DNA of 64,000 bases from assembly GCA_040905685.1 (NCBI GenBank), contig JBBDRB010000055.1, positions 61,467 to 125,466 of the forward strand. The letters run 5' to 3'. Position numbers and translations under genes: made by a program. Numbering within the stretch: position 1 is the first letter of the stretch; each line of letters begins with the position of its first letter. This stretch comes from JBBDMU01 sp040905685 (GTDB taxonomy: Bacteria; Bacteroidota; Rhodothermia; Balneolales; Natronogracilivirgulaceae). This document shows positions 44,843-54,118 of the stretch, in pieces. A model generated the notes under the pieces. It did not search any database. It worked only from the letters and a program-made list of their open reading frames with translations, and was not told the DNA's origin.

Positions 44843-46051
44843 ATGAATATTCACGAATATCAGGCCAAAGAAATTTTAAAGCAATACAATGTAGCTGTTC
44901 CGGAGGGTATGGCAGCTTTTAGTGTCGAGGAAGCGGTCATGGCGGCCATGTCACTAAAGGACAAGGGCGCTGAATTATTCGTGGTGAAGGCCCAGATCCA
45001 TGCGGGCGGGCGCGGCAAGGGCCGGACAAAGAAGACCGGAGCCAAAGGAGTCATCCTCACCAAATCGGTTGACGAAGTTAAAACGGCGGCTGAATCACTT
45101 TTGGGGGATGTCCTGGTCACCATACAGACCGGGGATGAAGGCAAAAAAGTTGATCGCCTGTACATTACCAACGGTGTGGATATTGAAACCGAATTCTACG
45201 TGGGGGTCACCCTGGACCGGGCCAGAGGTCAGAACGTGATCATGGTCTCGACCGAAGGTGGCGTGGAGATTGAGAAGGTGGCCGAAGAAACGCCGGAACG
45301 TATCGTAAAAGAATGGGTTGAACCCGGACTTTCCCTGCAGCCCAATCAGGCCAGACGGTTGGCTTTCGCACTGGGGTTAAGCGGTGATCAGTTCAAACAG
45401 GCTGTAAAATTCATCATGGCTCTGTATGAAGCCTATGAAGCCACCGATGCTTCCATTTTTGAAATTAATCCACTCGTGGTTACCACCTCCGGTGAGGTTC
45501 TTGCCCTGGACGCCAAGATAAATTTCGATGACAACGCCCTCTACCGGCATAAAGAGCTGGAAGAACTCCGGGATGAAAGCGAAGAGAATCCTCTTGAACT
45601 CGAAGCTGGTAAATATAACCTGAACTATATAAAACTGGATGGCAATGTAGGATGTATGGTAAATGGAGCCGGTCTGGCAATGGCTACTATGGATATGATC
45701 AAACTTGCCGGCGGTGAACCGGCCAATTTTCTGGATGTGGGTGGCAGTGCCAATGTCGAGACCGTAACGAACGGGTTCAAGATAATTCTGAAAGATCCGA
45801 ACGTGAATGCCATTCTCATTAATATCTTCGGCGGCATCGTACGCTGTGACCGGGTAGCCAATGGCGTCATTGAAGCCGTAAAGGATCCGGAGATCACCAA
45901 AAAGATCGAAGGGGTACCCATTATTGTCCGTCTTCAGGGTACCAACGCAGAAGAAGCCAAGGTGCTTATCGACAACAGCGGATTAAATGTGGTTTCTGCC
46001 GTCCTGTTGAAAGAGGCGGCCGAAGAAGTAACCCGGGCCATTTCCGCCTGA
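44843..46051 (+). CDS. sucC: Succinyl-CoA synthetase beta subunit (ADP-forming type)
   Basis: The 402-residue protein begins MNIHEYQAKEILKQYNV and has the ATP-grasp fold with VVKAQIHAGGRGKGRTKKTGAKGV, FEINPLVVTTSGEVLALDAKINFDDNALYRH, the CoA-ligase domain GCMVNGAGLAMATMDMIKLAGGEPANFLDVGGSA and IFGGIVRCDRVANGVI. It makes succinate and a nucleoside triphosphate from succinyl-CoA in the TCA cycle. The alpha subunit sucD is not adjacent; downstream is a convergent gene. The leader is about 100 bases. Confidence 0.96.
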   Translation: MNIHEYQAKEILKQYNVAVPEGMAAFSVEEAVMAAMSLKDKGAELFVVKAQIHAGGRGKGRTKKTGAKGVILTKSVDEVKTAAESLLGDVLVTIQTGDEGKKVDRLYITNGVDIETEFYVGVTLDRARGQNVIMVSTEGGVEIEKVAEETPERIVKEWVEPGLSLQPNQARRLAFALGLSGDQFKQAVKFIMALYEAYEATDASIFEINPLVVTTSGEVLALDAKINFDDNALYRHKELEELRDESEENPLELEAGKYNLNYIKLDGNVGCMVNGAGLAMATMDMIKLAGGEPANFLDVGGSANVETVTNGFKIILKDPNVNAILINIFGGIVRCDRVANGVIEAVKDPEITKKIEGVPIIVRLQGTNAEEAKVLIDNSGLNVVSAVLLKEAAEEVTRAISA

Positions 46052-46068
46052 GAACCGGACCGTGAACG

Positions 46069-46569
46069 TTATTCCCTGAGCTGGCCCGGATAATAGCGAA
46101 GCCCGATGCCGTAGTTGACATGAAATACGGTGGAGGGCGTAAGTTCCATCACCGGTACGATCTCGGTAAAAATTTCCAGGGGGTCATTCTCAAAGAGATA
46201 GGTTAAGCCAAGCGGGACCCGTATGCCCGCATTGGATCTTTCACCAACCCTTGCATGTCCGCCTATCCCGAAATAATAGGGCAAAAGTCCGCGCTGCACG
46301 TCTATATCATTATATTGGTGGCGAAGGTAACCCAGATGCAGAGTGGCATTATCGGCATCATCATACAGTGAAAAACCGGCTGAAGCATCCAGGGCATTAC
46401 CGGGGTTAAACCAATATTTGAAGGTTGCGCCGGTAGGTTCACCAAACATGCCACCCAATCCCAGCGTGCCTCTTGCTTCCTGAGCTGAAATTTGGTTAAT
46501 TCCAATAAAGGTAAAGAAGAAGGCAAAGGGCAGTACCCTTCCGAATTGTCTCAGCTTGAAATTCAACAT
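46069..46569 (-). CDS. Small exported protein, probably an outer-membrane beta-barrel
   Basis: The 166-residue protein has a signal peptide (VLPFAFFFTFIGINQISAQE) and a mature part of alternating short strands rich in Gly and aromatic residues (LGLGGMFGEPTGATFKYWF, LDASAGFSLYDD, ATLHLGYLRHQY, YYFGIGGHARVG, GIRVPLGLTYLF, VNYGIGLRYYPG). This suggests an eight-stranded barrel. I cannot assign a function. It is convergent with sucC, 17 bases away. Confidence 0.75.
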   Translation of the reverse strand: MLNFKLRQFGRVLPFAFFFTFIGINQISAQEARGTLGLGGMFGEPTGATFKYWFNPGNALDASAGFSLYDDADNATLHLGYLRHQYNDIDVQRGLLPYYFGIGGHARVGERSNAGIRVPLGLTYLFENDPLEIFTEIVPVMELTPSTVFHVNYGIGLRYYPGQLRE

Positions 46570-46713
46570 GACTCTCCTGAATATATTCTTAGTGATTGAT
46601 TGCCAGAAACAACATCCTTTGTAATTGGAACGGGCTAATATAATTGTTAATTATAGAGTTAGCTAATTTTAACCACTTGTATAGCAGCACCAATCATATA
46701 AAATCCTCCCAAC

Positions 46714-47049
46714 ATGGACAAATCCTACTATGATCCCGACGATCTTAAAAAGTTCCCCGACATTGCCGAATTCCAGCCGGAGCTGGCAAAGAAGTTCTTT
46801 GACTACTATGGAAGCGTGTTTGAGGAAGGAGCCCTCTCGACCCGGGAAAAATCACTGATCGCACTGGCCGTATCCCACGCCGTTCAATGTCCCTATTGCA
46901 TAGATGCCTATAGTGTGGATTGCCTGGAACAGGGATCGGATGAAACCCAAATGATGGAAGCCGTACATGTGGCCTCGGCTATTCGCAGCGGGGCCTCGCT
47001 GGTCCATTCGGTGCAGATGATGAATAGGGTAAAAAAAATAAGCATGTGA
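46714..47049 (+). CDS. AhpD-like peroxidase-type protein of the arsenosugar-associated family
   Basis: The 111-residue protein belongs to the carboxymuconolactone decarboxylase/AhpD superfamily, with the redox CPYC pair in HAVQCPYCIDAY. The start SYYDPDDLKKF, ELAKKFFDYYGSVFEEGALSTREKSLIALAV and AIRSGASLVHSVQMMNR match the subgroup annotated as arsenosugar-biosynthesis-associated peroxidase-like. Two glycosyltransferases of that same association follow at once. Its substrate is not known. Confidence 0.87.
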   Translation: MDKSYYDPDDLKKFPDIAEFQPELAKKFFDYYGSVFEEGALSTREKSLIALAVSHAVQCPYCIDAYSVDCLEQGSDETQMMEAVHVASAIRSGASLVHSVQMMNRVKKISM

Positions 47050-47074
47050 CTGTCCGGCCTGATCCAGGAGCGTT

Positions 47075-47680
47075 ATGGAGTCAAGAAATAAATGCGCCCT
47101 CATTGTCTTTGTAAAAAATCCGGACAGGGGGTATGTAAAAACCCGCCTGGCCCAAACCATAGGCCATCAGCAGGCCCTGGAGGTTTACCTTGATCTGCTT
47201 AGGCATACGCAAAAAACGACCGTTGAAGTTGCGGCTCACGTTCATGTTTATTACAGCCGATGTATTGAAACCAATGATATCTGGGCTGAGCCTCATTATA
47301 CCAAACACCGGCAGATGGGAACGCATCTGGGCCAGAGAATGCACCATGCGTTCTCTGAAATGTTTGATGCCGGGTATAAAAAAGCCGTGATCATAGGCAG
47401 CGATTGTTTTGAACTAACTACATCCCACATCACCGACGCATTCGAGGTGCTGGACCGGCGACAGGCCGTTATTGGTCCGGCCGCGGACGGCGGGTATTAT
47501 TTGCTGGGGATGAGACGCCATAGCCCGTCCTTATTCAAAAATAAAAACTGGGGTTCGGCGTCCGTCTTCTCCGATACGATCAGGGATATGCAAAAGGAAA
47601 GCCTGTCCTGGGCGGAGCTGCCCGTTCTAAATGATATTGATACGGGCGCCGACTGGGAGCAATACAAGCAGTGCCGATGA
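47075..47680 (+). CDS. TIGR04282-type glycosyltransferase (GT-A, DUF2064)
   Basis: The 201-residue protein has CALIVFVKNPDRGYVKTRLAQTIG at its start, the nucleotide-binding loop of this GT-A group, then HLGQRMHHAFSEMFDAGYKKAVIIGSDCFELTTSHI and GPAADGGYYLLGMRR, and the ending LPVLNDIDTGADWEQY. This family lies in arsenosugar/radical-SAM clusters. It starts 25 bases after the peroxidase-type gene and overlaps the next glycosyltransferase by 4 bases. Confidence 0.87.
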   Translation: MESRNKCALIVFVKNPDRGYVKTRLAQTIGHQQALEVYLDLLRHTQKTTVEVAAHVHVYYSRCIETNDIWAEPHYTKHRQMGTHLGQRMHHAFSEMFDAGYKKAVIIGSDCFELTTSHITDAFEVLDRRQAVIGPAADGGYYLLGMRRHSPSLFKNKNWGSASVFSDTIRDMQKESLSWAELPVLNDIDTGADWEQYKQCR

Positions 47681-48366
47681 TAAGCGTCATCATTCCCACG
47701 TTTCAGGAAGAGGAAAATATTGGCAGGCTGATGGCCTGTCTGAAAAAGGAAGCAATTCATCCGGGGGGTATCCGTGAAATTATCGTCGTCGATGCAGGCA
47801 GCCGGGATGAAACCGTACGGATAGCCAAAAAAGCGGGCGCGTGCTGCCTGGCGGCCGCAAAAAAGGGACGGGCCAGTCAAATGAACGAAGGGGCTAAAGC
47901 TGCCGGGGGGCCCATTTTGTACTTTCTTCATGCCGATACCCTTCCGCCGCCTGGTTTTGCCGGTGATATCATCGGTGCCGTCAAACAGGGAAAAAAGGCC
48001 GGATGTTTTCGGTTAGCCTTTGATGAGCGTCATGTTCTGTTATCCCTGTACGGCTGGTTTACCCGCTTTCATCTAAAAGCGTTCCGGTTTGGTGATCAGA
48101 GCCAGTTTATCACGAAAAGCCTGTTTGAGCAAATCGGCGGCTTTGACGCATCCCTGACGGTCATGGAAGATCAGGAGATCACAGGCCGGATCATGAACCA
48201 TTGTGCTTATACCGTTATCCCGAAAAACGTTATAACCTCTGCCCGTAAATACAAGCAGAACGGGATCGTTCGGCTGCAGCTCATTTATACCCTCCTGTTC
48301 ACGCTGTATTATTGCAGGGTGAGCCAGGATAAGCTGATCAGCCTGTACAAGCGGCTGATCAGGTAA
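47677..48366 (+). CDS. TIGR04283-type family 2 glycosyltransferase
   Basis: The 229-residue protein begins MISVIIPTFQEEENIGRLM, with IIVVDAGSRDETVRIAKKAGA, GRASQMNEGAKAAGGPILYFLHADTLPPPGF, and FGDQSQFITKSLFEQIGGFDASLTVMEDQE, all typical of this group. I take the ATG at 47677 because it overlaps the preceding stop as ATGA; the open frame also offers GTG at 47671. Probably one transcript with the two genes before it. Confidence 0.9.
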   Translation: MISVIIPTFQEEENIGRLMACLKKEAIHPGGIREIIVVDAGSRDETVRIAKKAGACCLAAAKKGRASQMNEGAKAAGGPILYFLHADTLPPPGFAGDIIGAVKQGKKAGCFRLAFDERHVLLSLYGWFTRFHLKAFRFGDQSQFITKSLFEQIGGFDASLTVMEDQEITGRIMNHCAYTVIPKNVITSARKYKQNGIVRLQLIYTLLFTLYYCRVSQDKLISLYKRLIR

Positions 48367-48375
48367 ACGGTAAAC

Positions 48376-49524
48376 TTACTGGCCGGCATACGCGGGCGTA
48401 GTCATATTTTCCAGAAGCGGAATGATATTAAGCTCCAGCAAGTCATGGATTTGTTCCAGGTGTCCGCTGTTTCGGGGCCTGAGATCGTCGGAGGAGGTGA
48501 ATACGGCCACGGTATCCATCTCCGGTATAACAAAAATGAACTGTCCGCCATATCCCCAGGCAAAATAAACATGCTGATCAGCGAAGGTATACAGCCACCA
48601 GTAATACCCGTAGTCAAAATCCCGGAAGCTGGTATAGGACCGGGTGTGCTTTCTGGTGGATTCGGCCACCCAGTTTGCCGGTATGATCTCTCTGCCATTA
48701 TAATAGCCATTGTTCAGATAGGTTTGGCCGAACTTTAACAGGTCCAGGGGAGACATTGCCATATTATTGCCCCCAAAATAGATCCCCTGCGGATCCGTGT
48801 CCCAGCCTCCGATATGGATGTCCATCGGATCAAACAGATATTTATGGGCAAAATCATAGGTGTTCATGCCGGTGGCCACGGTTAAAATGGCCGATATGAG
48901 ATGAGAATCTCCGGTGCTGTAGAGCATTAATTCCCCCGGTTTCGTCCTCATCGGCCGGTTCAGGGCATTTTTGATCCAGTTAGAACTGGTCACCCAGGCG
49001 GAGTAGTTGTCTGAACTGGTGGAAGTCAGTCCTGAAGACATGTATAAAAGGTGCCTGATGGTGATCGTTTTTTTTATCGGGTCCATATCCCCGGTGAAAT
49101 ATTCCGGTAAAAAATCGACTACCTTTTGATCCAGGGATTCCAGATACCCATGCTTTATGGCGATGCCGACCAGCGCTGATATTACGCTTTTTGAAGCGGA
49201 CTTAATGTTCATCGGTTCTGTCCCGCTGGAACCGTTGTAGTACTCCTCAATCAGCAGGTTGCCGTTCCGGGAAACGAGCATGCTGTGCAGAAGGGGAATG
49301 CTTTCAGCGCGGGCAGATACTTCAGCCAGCAACCCCGGTTCCAGGCCGGGTTTGGGTAAGGGAATGAACTCCCCGATCCATGCCGGCTTAATAGGCAGGG
49401 TTTTGACTGCCGGGGCATTTTCTGTCAGGTTCCGTGTTGAACTGTTGAATAACACGATGAACAGGAAAAGCAGGATGGAAAGCGTTGCTGCCGGCAGCAC
49501 ATAGAAGCGTCTCTCAATTCGCAT
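48376..49524 (-). CDS. Serine hydrolase of the beta-lactamase/penicillin-binding fold
   Basis: The 382-residue protein has an N-terminal signal or anchor (FYVLPAATLSILLFLFIVLF) and the SxxK motif SASK at 109-112 (KSASKSVISALVGIA), where Ser is the nucleophile. YSTGDSHLISAIL stands in for the YxN region and the WGYGGQFIFVIPEMDTVAVF segment for the third motif. These class-C-like proteins are esterases, peptidases or hydrolases of unknown substrate. It is convergent with the glycosyltransferase at 48366. Confidence 0.88.
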   Translation of the reverse strand: MRIERRFYVLPAATLSILLFLFIVLFNSSTRNLTENAPAVKTLPIKPAWIGEFIPLPKPGLEPGLLAEVSARAESIPLLHSMLVSRNGNLLIEEYYNGSSGTEPMNIKSASKSVISALVGIAIKHGYLESLDQKVVDFLPEYFTGDMDPIKKTITIRHLLYMSSGLTSTSSDNYSAWVTSSNWIKNALNRPMRTKPGELMLYSTGDSHLISAILTVATGMNTYDFAHKYLFDPMDIHIGGWDTDPQGIYFGGNNMAMSPLDLLKFGQTYLNNGYYNGREIIPANWVAESTRKHTRSYTSFRDFDYGYYWWLYTFADQHVYFAWGYGGQFIFVIPEMDTVAVFTSSDDLRPRNSGHLEQIHDLLELNIIPLLENMTTPAYAGQ

Positions 49525-49705
49525 ATGGCTTATTTGTTATGATCTTATTTGATGAATGTATCAGTATAAATCAACGAACCGGGATAGAAGTTCAATAGAA
49601 ATAAAATGTTATAAAATTATAAGAGAGTGTATTTTACCCCGTTAAATGAAATGGCCGTTAATTTGTATATTTACAGGGTATATTCGTCAACCGGAAATGT
49701 AATAC

Positions 49706-51436
49706 ATGCCAAATCACTCAAAGCTTTACCAGTATCTTCCTTTTTTGGACTGGATCCGCACCTATTCGACTGACGAGCTGAAAGGAGATATGAATGCGGG
49801 ACTCACCCTGGGTGTGATGATGATCCCGCAGGGAATGGCCTATGCGGTCCTTGCCGGCCTGCCACCGGTATACGGGTTGTATGCATCGCTGGTTCCGCTT
49901 ATCATTTATTCCTTCCTGGGCACTTTCCGCCAGCGTGCCGTGGGTCCGATAGCCCTTGTTTCCATTCTCATAGCCGCCGGTGTGGGGAACTTTGCGGAAC
50001 CTGAAAGTGAACGGTTTATTCAGTTAGCCATCATGACGGCTTTCGGAGTTGGAATAATCCAGTTGCTGATGGGTGTGTTCAGAATGGGTTTTGTAGTCAA
50101 CTTTTTTTCCTATCCCGTGCTGAGTGGGTTCACTTCGGCGGCCGCCCTGATCATCGGCGTTTCGCAGATCCCGAACCTATTGGGGATCGATCTGTCCCGT
50201 GTGAGCCATGTGCACGAGATCATGATCAGCATATTCCAGCGAACCGGGGAGATTGAGCCGTTAACGGCAGCCATTGGTACGGGTTCTGTTACGGTCATCA
50301 TTCTGCTTCTCAAATGGAAACGTACTTTTCCGTCCGCTCTGGTAGTGGTGGCGGCGGGAACACTGGTAACGGCCTATGGGGGGCTGGAGACCCACGGCGT
50401 CTCTATTATCGGGGACGTACCGGAGGGATTGCCCTCTTTCGGGATATCCGGCTTTAATTTGGGTGACCTGCAAATGCTGTTGCCTGTGATATTGGTTATC
50501 TCGCTTATCAGTTACATGGAATCCATTGCAATCGCCAAAACCATCTCCAGCAAGCGGGGATACAAGATAGACCCTAACCAGGAACTCATTGCCCTGGGCG
50601 CATCCAACCTTGGAGGCTCATTTTTTCAGGCTTTCCCCACTACCGGCGGGTTGTCCCGCACGGCCCTAAGTGACCAGGCGGGAGCACGGACGGGCCTGTC
50701 GTCACTGATCAGTGCCGTGATCATCATCCTGACGCTGCTGTTCCTTACCCCGTATTTCTACTATCTGCCCGAGTCGGTATTAGCCGCCATTATTATGGTA
50801 GCTGTTATTGGCATGCTGGATCTCAGGGAAATGCATCATCTCTGGAAAACCGATAAAATCGATCTTTCCATGCTGCTGATCACCTTCTTTGCAACGCTGA
50901 TCCTGGGCATCGTGGAAGGCATCATTACCGGCGTGGTCATCTCCCTGATTGCCGTCATATATAGCAGCACTAAACCCCACTCGGCCGAATTGGGCAGGCT
51001 GAGCGCCAAGACGTTCAGGAACATAAGACGCTACCCCGAAGCCGATGTGGATGCGGATGTGCTGATCTTCAGGTTCGATTCACCGCTGTATTTTGCCAAT
51101 GTGGAACATTTCAGGGACACGCTCGAAGCGTTAATTGAAAAAAAGGGGGAAGATCTCAGACTTGTGATCCTGGATGCGGCCGCTATCAATAATATCGACT
51201 CCACCGGCATTCACATGATGGAAAAGCTGGTCAGGGATTTGAAAATGAAGCGCATAGCCTTGTATATCAGCAGTGCCATTGGTCCTGTACGGGATAAGCT
51301 TAAGATCAGCGGGATAACAGCTGAAATTGGCGAAGACCATTTCTTTTTTGATGTCAGCGATGCGCTGAGCTATTACAGGCAAGGCAAAGGAAAATACCGG
51401 GCTCCGGCTTATCCACCCATTCAAACCAATATTTAA
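49706..51436 (+). CDS. SulP-family anion permease with STAS domain
   Basis: The 576-residue protein has a SulP membrane domain (GLTLGVMMIPQGMAYAVLAGLPPVYGLYASLVPLIIYSFLGT, then FFQAFPTTGGLSRTALSDQAGART) and a C-terminal STAS domain from about residue 445 (DVLIFRFDSPLYFANVEHFRD, LVILDAAAINNIDSTGIHMMEKL). Such carriers move sulfate, bicarbonate or similar anions; the exact ion cannot be told here. It is a single gene, convergent with the MFS gene. Confidence 0.93.
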   Translation: MPNHSKLYQYLPFLDWIRTYSTDELKGDMNAGLTLGVMMIPQGMAYAVLAGLPPVYGLYASLVPLIIYSFLGTFRQRAVGPIALVSILIAAGVGNFAEPESERFIQLAIMTAFGVGIIQLLMGVFRMGFVVNFFSYPVLSGFTSAAALIIGVSQIPNLLGIDLSRVSHVHEIMISIFQRTGEIEPLTAAIGTGSVTVIILLLKWKRTFPSALVVVAAGTLVTAYGGLETHGVSIIGDVPEGLPSFGISGFNLGDLQMLLPVILVISLISYMESIAIAKTISSKRGYKIDPNQELIALGASNLGGSFFQAFPTTGGLSRTALSDQAGARTGLSSLISAVIIILTLLFLTPYFYYLPESVLAAIIMVAVIGMLDLREMHHLWKTDKIDLSMLLITFFATLILGIVEGIITGVVISLIAVIYSSTKPHSAELGRLSAKTFRNIRRYPEADVDADVLIFRFDSPLYFANVEHFRDTLEALIEKKGEDLRLVILDAAAINNIDSTGIHMMEKLVRDLKMKRIALYISSAIGPVRDKLKISGITAEIGEDHFFFDVSDALSYYRQGKGKYRAPAYPPIQTNI

Positions 51437-51444
51437 AATGCCGG

Positions 51445-52722
51445 TCAGGGCAGTGTTTTCTCTCCGGCCGGCCGCTTCTTCCTAACCAGCCGGAGCCCGA
51501 CATATACGGTAGCCAGCATGACCAGGGCGGTTGCCAGAAAAGGAAGTCCGAAGGAGACACTGAATAAAAATCCTCCCCAGGTCGGACCGATGGCCCGGCC
51601 GAGGCCGGACAGCCCCTGGGAGGTGCCCATCATAGCCCCCACATTTCCGGCATCGGCCTCCTGGGATATCAGGCTGCTGAGGGTCGGCAGGTTCAGGCTA
51701 TGGCCGAGGGCCATAATCCCCAGGAAAAAAGTAAGCATGGAGATCGTTCCGGCAAACGTTATGGCTCCCAGACCCAGGGTCATGAGGATATTACCGGTTA
51801 GAAAAAGCTTCTCTTCACTAAACCACCGCGTCAGGGGCTTGATGAGCCCGCCCTGAACGATAACGGCAATAAGGCCGATGTAGAAGAACTGCATGCCGAC
51901 CTGTTCGGGGCTCATATCCAGTACGGCCTCGCAAAAAAGCGGAAAGGCACTGTATAAACTCGCCTGGCCGAAAGATAGTAAAAAACCGGCAAACAACAGC
52001 AGGGACAGCACGCTGCTGCCGCTGGCCTTGTTTTGCCGGCTGATGTTCTGCCAAAACCGGGCCGTAAAGACCGTCGGGCGGTAGGTTGTCTTTTCGGTTT
52101 GCTGCCTGTTCTTGTCCACGGTTTCGGGAAGCTTGAACCAGACCAGCAGGAAGCTGCAAAAAGACAGGAAGGCCGCGAAAAACCCAGGCAATCCAAAACG
52201 GTTTATATCCATCCATCCTGCCAGTCCCGAAAATCCCATGGCATCGAAAAATGCCCTGAATTCCGGATGGATCAGTCCGGAGGCAATGGCCGGGCCCAGC
52301 ACAAAACCAAGTCCGAACGCGGCTCCAATAAGACCCATGCCCCGGGCACGGTTTTCGGGGGTTGTTGCATCGGCTATATAAGCCTGAGCCGTTGATATAT
52401 TACCACCCATGATCCCGGCAACCAGACGGGAAATAAACAGCACGGTGAGCGATCCGGCCAAACCGAATATGATGTAGGCAATTACGGCTCCGAAGGTACT
52501 GATCAGCATGATGGGCCTTCGGCCGATGCGGTCGGAATAACTTCCCCATATGGGGGAAAAAATCAGCTGGGCTACCGAATAAATGCTGTAGAGCAGACCA
52601 ATGGCGACCGGAGAAGCGCTGAACTCCCCGGCATAGAACGGAAGCAGGGGCAGCACGATCCCGAACCCGATAAGATCAACGAGTACAACCAGAAATACAG
52701 TAGCTAACGACGCTTTTTTCAA
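51445..52722 (-). CDS. MFS transporter of the TetA/multidrug type
   Basis: The 425-residue protein has twelve predicted membrane segments with the MFS motif A (GSYSDRIGRRPIML) and motif C-like GAAFGLGFVLGPAIASGL in helix 5, which mark drug/proton antiporters. The start codon overlaps the hemL stop as ATGA, so it is translated with the haem genes. That hints at, but does not show, a link to tetrapyrrole intermediates. Otherwise it is a general efflux pump. Confidence 0.9.
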   Translation of the reverse strand: MKKASLATVFLVVLVDLIGFGIVLPLLPFYAGEFSASPVAIGLLYSIYSVAQLIFSPIWGSYSDRIGRRPIMLISTFGAVIAYIIFGLAGSLTVLFISRLVAGIMGGNISTAQAYIADATTPENRARGMGLIGAAFGLGFVLGPAIASGLIHPEFRAFFDAMGFSGLAGWMDINRFGLPGFFAAFLSFCSFLLVWFKLPETVDKNRQQTEKTTYRPTVFTARFWQNISRQNKASGSSVLSLLLFAGFLLSFGQASLYSAFPLFCEAVLDMSPEQVGMQFFYIGLIAVIVQGGLIKPLTRWFSEEKLFLTGNILMTLGLGAITFAGTISMLTFFLGIMALGHSLNLPTLSSLISQEADAGNVGAMMGTSQGLSGLGRAIGPTWGGFLFSVSFGLPFLATALVMLATVYVGLRLVRKKRPAGEKTLP

Positions 52723-54026
52723 CCTGAAACCGATAAGTGGGCAAGGGTTTTCCGGGCGGCCTTCCCGGCGGCCGAAAGGGTTTGATCGATCATGCCGGAG
52801 GTCAGGGAATGGGAAATGAAAATCGTTTCAAAAGCAGACGGCGGAAGATAAACACCCTCCAGCAGCATTTCATGAAAGAAGCGCTTAAAAAAGGCTACAT
52901 CCGTTTTTGTTGCCGACTGAAAATCCGTTACCCGGTCCCTGGCAAAAAAGATGCCCAGCATCGAGCCTACCCGGTTTTCGGTATGGGCAATCCCGGCCTG
53001 ATCAAAAATATTTGCCAGCCCCGATTGCAGGGCCGATGATTTTTCCTCTAACTCAGCATAGATTTTTCGGTTGGTGTGCAATTCAGTCAACAGGGCCAAC
53101 CCGGCAGCCATGGCCAGCGGATTACCTGACAGGGTTCCGGCCTGATATACAGGTCCGTCGGGGGCGATCACATCCATGATCCCCGATTTGCCCCCAAAAG
53201 CGCCCACCGGCAGCCCGGCGCCGATAATCTTGCCGTAGGTCACCAAATCGGGTTCAACGTTATAGCGTTGACGGGCACCGCCGGGGTCCACACGGAAACC
53301 GCACATCACTTCATCAAAAATAAGCACGCTGTTATGCTCATCGCAAAGCTTCCTCAGACCTTCCAGAAAACCCGGTTCGGGGGGTATGCATCCCATGTTG
53401 CCGGCCACCGGTTCAATTATCACGGCGGCCACTTCACCGCGGTTCCCTTCAAAAAGGCGGCGAACGCTTTCCAGGTTATTGAACGAGGCTGTGAGCGTAT
53501 CCCGGGCCACCCCTTCAGTAACTCCGGGGCTGTCGGGCTTGCCCAGGGTAAGCACCCCGCTTCCGGCTTTGATCAGAAACGAGTCGGCATGGCCGTGATA
53601 GCAGCCTTCGAATTTGATTATTTTATCCCGTTCCGTATAGCCCCGGGCCACACGTATGGCGCTCATGCAGGCTTCGGTACCGGAGTTGACCATACGGATC
53701 TTTTCAAGGCCGGGGACCATTTTTACGATGAGTTCGGCCAGTGCTACCTCCGATTCGGACGGCGCCCCGAAAGAGGTGGAATTGAGAGTGGCCCCGCGTA
53801 CGGCCTCAACCACCGGTTGCCAGGCATGGCCGAGGATCATGGGTCCCCAGGAAGCCATGAAATCGATGTATTGGTTACCGTCTTCGTCGTAAAGAACCGA
53901 CCCCTTTGCTTTTTTTATGAAAATTGGTGTGCCGCCCACTCCCTTAAACGCCCGGACGGGAGAATTAACGCCGCCGGGAATAAACGTTTGCGCCCGCTGA
54001 AAGAGGGCTTTGCTATTTTCGTACAT
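52719..54026 (-). CDS. hemL: Glutamate-1-semialdehyde 2,1-aminomutase
   Basis: The 435-residue PLP enzyme converts glutamate-1-semialdehyde to 5-aminolevulinate in C5 haem synthesis. FIPGGVNSPVRAFKGVGGTP is the family start; MVNSGTEACMSAIRVARGYT binds the cofactor phosphate, LIFDEVMCGFR has the PLP Asp, and VTYGKIIGAGLPVGAFGG carries the Schiff-base Lys. It lies 92 bases downstream of hemB and overlaps the MFS gene. Confidence 0.96.
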   Translation of the reverse strand: MYENSKALFQRAQTFIPGGVNSPVRAFKGVGGTPIFIKKAKGSVLYDEDGNQYIDFMASWGPMILGHAWQPVVEAVRGATLNSTSFGAPSESEVALAELIVKMVPGLEKIRMVNSGTEACMSAIRVARGYTERDKIIKFEGCYHGHADSFLIKAGSGVLTLGKPDSPGVTEGVARDTLTASFNNLESVRRLFEGNRGEVAAVIIEPVAGNMGCIPPEPGFLEGLRKLCDEHNSVLIFDEVMCGFRVDPGGARQRYNVEPDLVTYGKIIGAGLPVGAFGGKSGIMDVIAPDGPVYQAGTLSGNPLAMAAGLALLTELHTNRKIYAELEEKSSALQSGLANIFDQAGIAHTENRVGSMLGIFFARDRVTDFQSATKTDVAFFKRFFHEMLLEGVYLPPSAFETIFISHSLTSGMIDQTLSAAGKAARKTLAHLSVSG

Positions 54027-54118
54027 ATAAATAAGATGAAAAGGGTTTTAGGGTGGTCAGGCAATAAGGACCTAAACCATGAACTTTTGGAATTATTGAA
54101 TGAAAAATGAGATTTCTG

